Source of the DNA: CAYLHB01 sp041908795
GTDB lineage: Bacteria > Patescibacteriota > Minisyncoccia > Phycocordibacterales > UBA12088
DNA length: 13,429 bases
Assembly (NCBI GenBank): GCA_041908795.1
Contig: JAYRER010000042.1
Span: 1 to 13,429 of the forward strand
Direction: 5' to 3'
Each line of letters opens with the position of its first letter. Position 1 is the first letter of the stretch. Positions 7,545-13,058 of this stretch are shown one piece after another. Below the pieces are notes generated by a model, which was given only the letters and a program-made list of their open reading frames with translations, searched no databases and was not told the origin of the DNA. A program made the translations under genes and the position numbers.

Positions 7545-8243
7545 ATGAAACAACTCTACATCATAGGCATATTGATTGCCGTCGTACTTATAGCGCTTTT
7601 CGGTCTTTCAAAACTTGTTGACAGAGCTGGAGAAAGTAACCCTGCCGCAGTCGCCGAAAGTGCCGATACGCAAGGGGAGAACGAAGCATCTGAAGCCGTA
7701 GGTGCAGATGAAGTGTCACCAGATCCAATAACCAACGAACCTATGACAGGAAACATAGATGAGATTACTACCATTACATTGAAAACCAACAAAGGAGATA
7801 TTCTGATAGATCTTTTTACCGGTAAAATGCCAATTACCACAGAGAACTTCCTAAAACTTGCGCGAGATAATTTTTACGATGGTGTGAAATTTCATCGCGT
7901 CATTGACGGCTTCATGATTCAGGGTGGTGACCCTCTCACTAAAGACGACAGCCAAAGTGCGCGCTGGGGTACCGGAGGACCCGGCTATAGTATAAAGGAT
8001 GAATTCGGCGAAGGACTTTCAAATGTGCGGGGCACACTCGCGATGGCGAATGCCGGCCCCAACACAGGGGGAAGTCAGTTTTTTATCAACACGGTTGATA
8101 ATGCGTTCCTCGACTCAAAACACCCAGTATTTGGACGTGTAACAGCAGGTATGGAAATCGTTGATACCATAAGTACATCTGCAACAGGTTCTGGTGATAT
8201 GCCACTCGAGGCAATCGTTATAGAGGACGTGATCGTACCGTAG
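7545..8243 (+). CDS. Membrane-anchored cyclophilin-type peptidyl-prolyl isomerase
   Basis: Isomerase for X-Pro peptide bonds, probably acting on the outer face of the membrane in protein folding. Residues 4-22 form one hydrophobic segment after a lysine (signal anchor or signal peptide; no lipobox cysteine). A Glu/Ala/Pro-rich spacer covers about 27-70. The cyclophilin domain covers about 74-232 with the active-site arginine R118 in FHRVIDGFMIQGGDP (also F123, Q126), the LAMANAGPNTGGSQFFI core (165-181) and LDSKHPVFGRV with H193. The position of the cyclosporin-contact tryptophan is F188, as in many bacterial members. Own promoter upstream, hairpin downstream, so it is probably a single-gene transcript. 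The domain assignment is secure; clients are unknown. Confidence 0.94.
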   Translation: MKQLYIIGILIAVVLIALFGLSKLVDRAGESNPAAVAESADTQGENEASEAVGADEVSPDPITNEPMTGNIDEITTITLKTNKGDILIDLFTGKMPITTENFLKLARDNFYDGVKFHRVIDGFMIQGGDPLTKDDSQSARWGTGGPGYSIKDEFGEGLSNVRGTLAMANAGPNTGGSQFFINTVDNAFLDSKHPVFGRVTAGMEIVDTISTSATGSGDMPLEAIVIEDVIVP

Positions 8244-8264
8244 CCTTTTTCCCAAAGTGTGAGA

Positions 8265-8290
8265 ACAGCGCCGCTTTTATGCGGCGCTGT
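8265..8290. terminator. Hairpin between convergent genes
   Basis: Perfect 10-bp GC-rich stem (ACAGCGCCGC at 8265-8274, its complement at 8281-8290) with loop TTTTAT. It lies 21 nt after the cyclophilin stop, and its loop contains the TAA stop of the convergent small gene. It can serve both directions. There is no T-tract on either side, so it may act by blocking 3' exonucleases or as a weak terminator. Confidence 0.6.
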
Positions 8291-8459
8291 CGCGTGTCGA
8301 GGCATCAGATCGTTCGCGTGCTTTTCTCTGTAGCATTCGAATAGGTAACTCTAGTTGAGTAAGTCTTTGTTCTATTTCACACAATCGCTCTTGGAGTTCC
8401 CGGAGCTGCTTACGTTGCCTATACTTGAACAGGTGTGTACAAAAATCTGTTATGGTCAT
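8277..8459 (-). CDS. Small coiled-coil protein downstream of rnr
   Basis: A 60-residue protein not recognised as any named family. The N-terminus MTITDFCTHLFKYRQRK is followed by a heptad-like run of Leu, Glu and Arg (about 17-50: QLRELQERLCEIEQRL and on), which should form a coiled coil, then a polar tail ending in AA. A perfect Shine-Dalgarno GGAGGT (8464-8469) stands four bases before the ATG, the clearest in the window, which argues that the gene is translated. It starts 29 nt after the rnr stop on the same strand and is probably cotranscribed. A TTG-initiated version starting at 8507 is possible but would overlap rnr and lacks the good ribosome site. Function unknown. Confidence 0.6.
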   Translation of the reverse strand: MTITDFCTHLFKYRQRKQLRELQERLCEIEQRLTQLELPIRMLQRKARERSDASTRDSAA

Positions 8460-8463
8460 TGCC

Positions 8464-8469
8464 ACCTCC
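8464..8469 (-). promoter_or_regulatory. Shine-Dalgarno site that fixes the small gene start
   Basis: GGAGGT read on the minus strand, four bases before ATG at 8459. It is notable because nearly all other genes in the window lack such a site. Confidence 0.7.
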
Positions 8470-8488
8470 GCCACGCACTCTACCACAA

Positions 8489-10531
8489 CTAGACCGCGAG
8501 ATCCCAATCTATGAGCCGATGCTCGACATCCACACCCGCGAGTCGCACCTTGAGCGCATCCCCGATGGAGAATCCTTTCTCGGAAATGGACGCGGAGAGC
8601 CGAAAGCCGTGATCGGTGAGTGTGTAGATATCATCGCGGAGGGTTGAAATGCGCACGAGCCCCTCCGCTTTGGTTTCGAGCTCTTCAACAAAAATACCCC
8701 ACTCTGCGATACCGGTTACGATACCGTTGAAGGTTTGTCCCACCTTGTCCGCGAGGTACTCGCACTGCTTGAGTTTAATACTGTTGCGCTCAGCCTCCAT
8801 CGCCGCCACTTCGCGCTCGGAGGAGTGCGCCGCCACCCCCTCAAAATATGGTACATCGCGCCCCGTAGGTGAGTGACCCGCGAGGTGATCTTTCATGGTG
8901 CGATGTACGACGAGGTCGGGGTACCTGCGTATGGGGGAGGTGAAGTGCGTGTAGTAGTCGAAGGCAAGCCCGAAGTGGCCGATATTTTTTGTTGAGTACA
9001 CCGCTTTCGCCATAGCCCGGATGGTAGCCGTCTCTATCATGTCTTGCTCCGGCTTTCCCTCAATATCCTCAAAAAGCTTGTTGATGGCGCTCACAGTGAC
9101 TGCGCCGCCGCTATGGGTGAGCTCATAGCCGAGCATCTTGAGGTAGAGTGCGAGTTCCTCAATTCTGTCGCGCTTGGGTGCATCGTGAATACGGTAGATA
9201 AACGGCGCACCTTTGTACTTCGCCACAAACAACGCCACCTCACGATTGGCAAGGAGCATGAGATCCTCGATGAGGTGGTTGGTCTCAAGGAGTACCTTGC
9301 GGAATGCGCGCACAGGTCGCCCGGTCGCATCAAGCTCGAACTTCACCTCATCGGTGTCAAATGCGATGGAGCCGTGAGCGAAGCGTGCTTTGCGGAGTGC
9401 CGCTGAAACATCGGCGGCAACAAGGAGCTCACGCCCGAGCGGATCGGTTCTGTTGGGGTCACCTCTCATTGCCGTGAGGAGTTCCTGTGCTTCTTCATAG
9501 GAAAACCTATGATCGCTTCGAATAATTGTTTCCCCAAACCAGCGCTCGCGTACCTCTCCGGTGGAGGTGATTACGAAGATTGCGGAAAATGCGAGGCGGT
9601 CTTCGTGGGGAACGAGTGAGCAGAGATCGTTACTCAAGACCTCCGGGAGCATGGGAATCGTCCGATCAACAAGGTAGATGCTCGTGCCGCGCTCGTAGGC
9701 CTCCTTGTCGATAGAACTTCCTTTGGGTACGTACGCACTCACATCGGCAATGTGTATTCCAAGCTCAATGAGCCCATCGTCGCGCGTGTTCACTGAAATA
9801 GCGTCATCAAAGTCCTTGGCGTCGGAGGGGTCGATGGTGAATGTGGGGGTGCCCCGCACATCTCGTCGTGCACCGATTGCCTGTGTGAGTATATCCCCTC
9901 GCGCCGCATGTATTTCATTCGCCTGTGTGAGCGCCGCCTCAGGGTAGCGCCAGTCAAATCCATGGCTCGCAACTATTGAGCGCATTTCCGTCTCATGGAG
10001 CCCAACAGGACCTAGAATTTCAAGGAGACGCGCCTCGGGACTCTTGCCACGCTTCCAGTCGGTAAGTTCAACCGTCGCTTTCGTCTCGAGCTCGGGCGTA
10101 CGTCCGTTCAAATCAGTGAGGACCATGTCAGCATAGACGCGGCGGTCATCCGGCACGAGGAACCAGCGGCCGTTGTCGCGCTCAAGGACCCCGGTAAATT
10201 TTGTACGTGCGCGGCGCACCACACTCACCACCTCGCCACGCTCTCGCTCGCCCTTCTTTCGCGCAAAGAGTGCGATGCGCACCGTGTCGTTGTTCAGTGC
10301 GGTGTTGACGTCGCGGTCATGCACCTCGATGTCCTCTGCGTGCCCCGGTAGTGTGACATAGCCGGAGCCTCGCGACGTAATGTGGATGACACCCTCCTCG
10401 TCGTGGCGTCGTACAGCGGGCCGGTCTGAGGCGCGGTGTCCGCCACGCCCTTGTACACGCTCGTTCACCGCTCTCCCGCTCGGTCTTCCTGACCGCCCGT
10501 TCCTTTGTCTATTATTGTGAGTTCCCCTCAT
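8489..10531 (-). CDS. rnr: Ribonuclease R (RNase II/RNB family)
   Basis: Processive 3'-5' exoribonuclease that degrades structured RNA. From the ATG at 10531 it has 680 residues: a basic, Arg/Gly-rich tail (1-45), two cold-shock OB domains (about 48-175), the RNB catalytic domain with DPSDAKDFDDA (234-244, metal-binding aspartates) and TSPIRRYPDLVVHR (about 530-545), and a C-terminal S1 domain (about 597-675). The family's lysine-rich C-terminal tail is absent; the basic tail is at the N-terminus instead. The frame is open farther upstream, but that stretch has no similarity and runs through the divergent promoter region. The chosen ATG lies exactly six bases after an extended -10 box, suggesting a leaderless mRNA. 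It is divergent from khpA; a small coiled-coil gene follows. Confidence 0.94.
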   Translation of the reverse strand: MRGTHNNRQRNGRSGRPSGRAVNERVQGRGGHRASDRPAVRRHDEEGVIHITSRGSGYVTLPGHAEDIEVHDRDVNTALNNDTVRIALFARKKGERERGEVVSVVRRARTKFTGVLERDNGRWFLVPDDRRVYADMVLTDLNGRTPELETKATVELTDWKRGKSPEARLLEILGPVGLHETEMRSIVASHGFDWRYPEAALTQANEIHAARGDILTQAIGARRDVRGTPTFTIDPSDAKDFDDAISVNTRDDGLIELGIHIADVSAYVPKGSSIDKEAYERGTSIYLVDRTIPMLPEVLSNDLCSLVPHEDRLAFSAIFVITSTGEVRERWFGETIIRSDHRFSYEEAQELLTAMRGDPNRTDPLGRELLVAADVSAALRKARFAHGSIAFDTDEVKFELDATGRPVRAFRKVLLETNHLIEDLMLLANREVALFVAKYKGAPFIYRIHDAPKRDRIEELALYLKMLGYELTHSGGAVTVSAINKLFEDIEGKPEQDMIETATIRAMAKAVYSTKNIGHFGLAFDYYTHFTSPIRRYPDLVVHRTMKDHLAGHSPTGRDVPYFEGVAAHSSEREVAAMEAERNSIKLKQCEYLADKVGQTFNGIVTGIAEWGIFVEELETKAEGLVRISTLRDDIYTLTDHGFRLSASISEKGFSIGDALKVRLAGVDVEHRLIDWDLAV

Positions 10532-10537
10532 GTCGCG

Positions 10538-10546
10538 AGTATAGCA
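10538..10546 (-). promoter_or_regulatory. rnr promoter with extended -10, probably leaderless
   Basis: Minus-strand TGCTATACT: a -10 box TATACT with the TGn extension. Six bases (CGCGAC) separate it from the rnr ATG, so the start point would be the A of the start codon. No good -35 box is seen 17 nt upstream, as is common with extended -10 promoters. Confidence 0.6.
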
Positions 10547-10580
10547 TATCATATACTGTGTATGAGAGCCCCATTCGCTT

Positions 10581-10609
10581 TTGACGAAACACCCAAACGA
10601 GAGTAGTAT
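10581..10609 (+). promoter_or_regulatory. khpA promoter
   Basis: A -35 box TTGACG (10581-10586), 17-nt spacer and -10 box TAGTAT (10604-10609). Start near 10616 gives a leader of about 38 nt. It faces away from the rnr promoter, with roughly 35 bp between the two core elements. Confidence 0.65.
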
Positions 10610-10653
10610 AAAATTATTATCAGGTTGATTTGTTAGTACGAACACATTTCAGT

Positions 10654-10974
10654 ATGCAGCAGGAAGATCAAGCATTTCTCGAGTACGTCGTGAAGGGTCT
10701 CGTAGACCACCCCGACGATGTGAAAGTGAACAGGACAGTGGATGAGATGGGGGTGCTTCTCACGCTCGATGTTCACCAGGAGGATATGGGGAAGATTATC
10801 GGTCGCAGTGGCAACACCGCAAAAGCGATACGCACACTCCTTCGGGTAGTGGGCATGAAGAACAATGCGCGTGTCAACTTGAAAATTAACGAGCCGGAAG
10901 GGGGTATGCGCTCACAGCAGCCGTCCGAGGCGACGCGCTCGCTTGATGAGGCGATGGCCGACCTTTCGCTTTAG
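10654..10974 (+). CDS. khpA: KH-domain RNA-binding protein KhpA (YlqC-like)
   Basis: Small single-KH RNA-binding protein. The KH signature GKIIGRSGNTAKAIRTLLR is at 46-64, with the GxxG loop IGRSG, preceded by the family opening (FLEYVVKGLVDHPDDVKV). In Firmicutes KhpA pairs with KhpB (Jag) and affects cell division and small-RNA binding; no partner is seen here. At 106 residues it exceeds the usual 75-80 because of an acidic/polar C-terminal extension (about 80-106). ATG 10654 is preferred over an in-frame TTG at 10630, since the family N-terminus starts there. No Shine-Dalgarno. It has its own promoter and a strong terminator, so it is probably transcribed alone. Confidence 0.9.
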   Translation: MQQEDQAFLEYVVKGLVDHPDDVKVNRTVDEMGVLLTLDVHQEDMGKIIGRSGNTAKAIRTLLRVVGMKNNARVNLKINEPEGGMRSQQPSEATRSLDEAMADLSL

Positions 10975-10997
10975 GTAACGACACACATATGGACCTC

Positions 10998-11031
10998 CTC
11001 AACCCCGCCTCGTGCGGGGTTGAGTTGTTTC
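10998..11031 (+). terminator. Intrinsic terminator of khpA
   Basis: Perfect 11-bp stem CTCAACCCCGC (10998-11008) with its complement at 11014-11024, loop of five bases, followed by a T-rich run TTGTTTCT. It lies 24 nt after the khpA stop. Confidence 0.85.
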
Positions 11032-11051
11032 TCTATGAACAGCTGTGTTGG

Positions 11052-11093
11052 AATCATTCGTTTAGACCGCGATAGCGGTCTAAACGAATGATT
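11052..11093. repeat. Perfect 19-bp inverted repeat with 4-nt loop
   Basis: Left arm 11052-11070 (begins AATCATTCG, ends GACCGC), loop GATA (11071-11074), right arm 11075-11093, an exact reverse complement. It lies in the non-coding stretch between the khpA terminator and the ASCH gene. It is not followed by a T-tract on either strand. It could be a bidirectional terminator, an RNase III target, or a site-specific recombination or protein-binding palindrome. No second copy is seen in this window. Confidence 0.85.
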
Positions 11094-11211
11094 GGTGTTT
11101 CCTCACTTCCCTCCGCACTCATGGAGCATGGCTACGGACATAAGTGAAATACCACACACTGTGGAGGCGAGTTGAATTACGCTCCCAACGTTGGTACGCT
11201 ACACGGTACGT

Positions 11212-11565
11212 ATGAAAATGCTCAAATTCAGGCGAACACTCATTGCGCAGATGAGGCGAGGTGAAAAATTTGTGACATGGCGACTGTTTGATGACAAAAA
11301 CCTTACGCTTGGCGACGTTGTTTCAATTGTTGAGTGGGAGTCCGAAAGACCTATGGGAACGGGGCGTATCGGTGCCGTTCGAGAGGTGCCGCTTAGTGAT
11401 GCACTCAAGGAGAAGGGGCTCGGACATGAGCGATATGCGAGTGAGGAGGATGCACTTACGACCTTTCGTAACTACTATGGGGAGCGTGTGACGCTTACCA
11501 CTCCGGTCAAAATCATACGTTTCGACATGTTCGACTTCGATCCGAGTGGCAATCCTAAGGTATGA
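11212..11565 (+). CDS. ASCH-domain protein
   Basis: A 117-residue protein with the fold pattern of ASCH (PUA-related, predicted RNA-binding) domains: MKMLKFRRTLIAQMRRGEKFVTWRLFDD with the characteristic GEK-TWR at 24-30, then LTLGDVVSIVEWES, a GTGRIGAVREV strand, HERYASEEDALTTFRNYYG and the closing VKIIRFDMF. Similar small ASCH proteins are frequent in Parcubacteria; some ASCH proteins are amidohydrolases on modified nucleosides or bind RNA, and which applies here is unknown. ATG 11212 is preferred over an in-frame TTG at 11191. Its stop overlaps the next start (ATGA), so it leads an apparent three-gene operon with a Nudix fragment and trmD. A weak promoter (TTGAAT 11172, TACGCT 11195) is possible. 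Confidence 0.82.
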   Translation: MKMLKFRRTLIAQMRRGEKFVTWRLFDDKNLTLGDVVSIVEWESERPMGTGRIGAVREVPLSDALKEKGLGHERYASEEDALTTFRNYYGERVTLTTPVKIIRFDMFDFDPSGNPKV

Positions 11566-11786
11566 AGAAAGGAGTGGACTACCCAGGTATTTCTATCGTT
11601 TTTCTGTGTCATGATGGTGATGGGAGTGTCCTCATGAGTAGGCGCGGATTGGCCTGTAGAGACGAACAGGGCAAGTGGGATATAGGAGAAGGTGGCCTCA
11701 CATATCAAGCAGTGCTTGCACAGGAGGGTATACTTCGCAAAGCTACCACCCTTCCGCGTGAGACCTCGAACACAACAGACCCATGA
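11562..11786 (+). CDS. Truncated Nudix hydrolase, probably a gene remnant
   Basis: A 74-residue open frame. Residues 1-46 match the N-terminal half of a Nudix protein: PGISIVFLCHDGDGSVLMSRR, then RDEQGKWDIGEGGL, the run that normally leads into the Nudix box. After GGL the similarity stops. The catalytic box (GE...REI.EE.G) and the second half of the domain are missing, and neither other forward frame restores them before trmD. A Nudix enzyme needs about 130 or more residues, so catalysis is very unlikely. The frame nevertheless keeps ATGA overlaps with the ASCH gene upstream and trmD downstream, so it may survive because its translation delivers ribosomes to trmD. A deletion relic is the simplest reading. 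Confidence 0.65.
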   Translation: MKKGVDYPGISIVFLCHDGDGSVLMSRRGLACRDEQGKWDIGEGGLTYQAVLAQEGILRKATTLPRETSNTTDP

Positions 11787-12433
11787 CTTCGACCATAACC
11801 TTCCACATCGTCACCCTCTTTCCCTCAGCCTTTGAGTCGTACCTCGCAACCTCCATCATGGGTCGGGCGATGGAGCGGAAACACCTCAAGGTGCATTACT
11901 ACAACCCACGCGATTTCACTAATGATAAGTGGAAGCGTGTAGACCGCCGCCCGTACGGAGGAGGGCCGGGCATGGTGCTTGAGGCGGAGAGCGTACTCCG
12001 CGCGGTACACAAAGCACTTGGGCGCAAGAAGCGAAGCGATTGCGCGGTGCTCTTTTTCCATGCGGGAGGTAAGGCGTTTGATACCGCGTACGCAGAGAAG
12101 CTCTCTACTCGCTACAAACATATCGTGCTCATCTGTGGAAGGTATGAAGGCGTGGACGCGCGCGTGCGAACAATACTGCGAGCGGTGCCGCTCTCAATAG
12201 GTCCCTACACGCTGACCGGCGGGGAGCTCCCCGCCATGGTTGTCATTGACTCTGTCACGCGCCGCCTCCATGGGGTGTTGGGCGACGATGTCTCTATTGA
12301 GGAGCGACGCATTGCAGGCAAGGATGTCTACACCCGCCCCGCAATCCTTACATGGAAGGGGAAACGCTACAAAGTTCCCAAGGTCCTCATGAATGGTAAT
12401 CACAAGAACATTGAGGACTGGAAGCGAGGGTAG
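11783..12433 (+). CDS. trmD: tRNA (guanine-37-N1)-methyltransferase
   Basis: SPOUT-family enzyme that methylates G37 next to the anticodon using S-adenosylmethionine and prevents +1 frameshifting; normally a homodimer. Recognisable motifs: HIVTLFPSAFESYL at the N-terminus, DRRPYGGGPGMVL (54-66), LICGRYEGVDARV (117-129), the trefoil-knot sequence LTGGELPAM (144-152) and RPAILTWKGK-YKVPKVLMNGNHKNIEDW at the end. Two oddities: the knot loop reads SIGPY with P141, where E. coli has SIGDY and the aspartate (D169) is the proposed general base; and the chain stops at 216 residues, right after the NHKNIEDW helix, without the usual C-terminal tail. The start overlaps the Nudix remnant stop (ATGA). The family call is secure; activity needs the missing aspartate to be compensated. 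Confidence 0.94.
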   Translation: MTSTITFHIVTLFPSAFESYLATSIMGRAMERKHLKVHYYNPRDFTNDKWKRVDRRPYGGGPGMVLEAESVLRAVHKALGRKKRSDCAVLFFHAGGKAFDTAYAEKLSTRYKHIVLICGRYEGVDARVRTILRAVPLSIGPYTLTGGELPAMVVIDSVTRRLHGVLGDDVSIEERRIAGKDVYTRPAILTWKGKRYKVPKVLMNGNHKNIEDWKRG

Positions 12434-12465
12434 GCGACAGCAATATGGCTTATAAAATTTGAAAT

Positions 12466-12693
12466 CTATTTCAATAATCCGACACAAAGACTAATTCCTG
12501 GTGAATCAACCCATGTTTCTTCCTCATTCAACAAAATATCGAACCCGTAGCAACTAGGTTTTTTTGCATCAAATTTTTTGTAGTACTCTACAGCAGTAAA
12601 CCCCGGAGATGATGTGCAAGTGTTTGTAAATAGAAATACTACCATCCCCACCACAACCAGTATTCCTATGAAAATCTTTTTACGTAGCATCAT
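12466..12693 (-). CDS. Small hypothetical protein with N-terminal membrane anchor
   Basis: Not a family I can name. From ATG 12693 it has 75 residues: MMLRKK, a hydrophobic segment (about 6-24, IFIGILVVVGMVVFLF), then a short exported domain with YYKKFDAKKPSCYGFDILLNEEETWVDSPGISLCVGLL. Two cysteines flank this domain and could form a disulfide; the cysteine at the end of the membrane segment (TNTC) is not a proper lipobox. The positive-inside start followed by a clean hydrophobic run suggests a real gene rather than a shadow. A start six codons earlier (12711) is also possible. A -10-like TGCTATCAT lies eight bases before the chosen ATG. It converges with trmD, with 32 nt between the two reading frames. 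Confidence 0.55.
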   Translation of the reverse strand: MMLRKKIFIGILVVVGMVVFLFTNTCTSSPGFTAVEYYKKFDAKKPSCYGFDILLNEEETWVDSPGISLCVGLLK

Positions 12694-12737
12694 GACACAA
12701 CATGATAGCATTACATTCGTGCCACCACTATCCTATA

Positions 12738-12774
12738 AACATAAGCCCCATACTTGGGGTTTATGTTGTTTTCC
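12738..12774 (+). terminator. Intrinsic terminator, plus-strand direction
   Basis: Arms AACATAAGCCCCA (12738-12750) and TGGGGTTTATGTT (12755-12767) form 13 pairs including one G-T, loop of four bases, followed by GTTGTTTT-type T-rich sequence. The T-tract points to plus-strand transcription. The only plus-strand unit upstream is trmD, so the trmD mRNA may run antisense through the small minus-strand gene before ending here. Confidence 0.75.
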
Positions 12775-12812
12775 GTGGGGTGGATGTGAGTCGTGAACCA
12801 CCTCTTCGCAGG

Positions 12813-12821
12813 TTATCCACA
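12813..12821 (+). promoter_or_regulatory. Perfect DnaA box
   Basis: TTATCCACA matches the strict DnaA-box consensus and lies 38 bp upstream of the -35 element of the rpoB promoter. It is single: no second perfect box was noticed nearby. It could bind DnaA as a regulator or be chance. Confidence 0.4.
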
Positions 12822-12850
12822 CAATAGCACTATACACATCTTGACGGGTG

Positions 12851-12878
12851 TTGACTTTTGCCCAGTATTGACTATACT
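12851..12878 (+). promoter_or_regulatory. Strong promoter of rpoB
   Basis: A -35 box TTGACT (12851-12856), 16-nt spacer and -10 box TATACT (12873-12878), close to the sigma-70 consensus. Start near 12885. Further TTGAC pentamers occur at 12841 and 12868 without well-placed -10 partners. Confidence 0.75.
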
Positions 12879-12884
12879 GGCACT

Positions 12885-13058
12885 TATCTATCTAGGAGCG
12901 CTTGAGTTACGGTTGTTCTGATGGAGTGGGGCAAAAAGAATATAGAGATAAGGTTAACAGCTGAATAGCAATTACCAAAGCCGCACACAGGTCCATGTGT
13001 ATGGGTCACCGTGTTTGTGCACCGTTATGTGACTTGTGCGCGGGTAATCATTTTTTCT
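12885..13058 (+). other. Long 5' leader of rpoB
   Basis: About 170 nt between the predicted start point and the rpoB ATG, the longest leader in the window. It contains a possible 15-codon reading frame (ATG 12921 to TAG 12968) and several short imperfect inverted repeats around 12990-13035 (for example ACACA/TGTGT), but no structure I recognise as a known riboswitch or ribosomal-protein leader. It ends in a U-rich run (TTTTTTCT) directly before the start codon. Confidence 0.4.

Noticed and set aside
9044..9406. Plus-strand frame of 120 codons inside rnr
   Set aside because: Fully antisense to the RNase R catalytic region and without any recognisable domain.
10532..10645. N-terminal extension of rnr up to 10645
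   Set aside because: It would run through the rnr -10 box and the khpA promoter, and has no similarity to RNase R; ATG 10531 is better placed.
12459..12474. Inverted repeat TTGAAAT/ATTTCAA after trmD
   Set aside because: Only seven A/T-rich pairs with a two-base gap and no T-tract; too weak to call a terminator.
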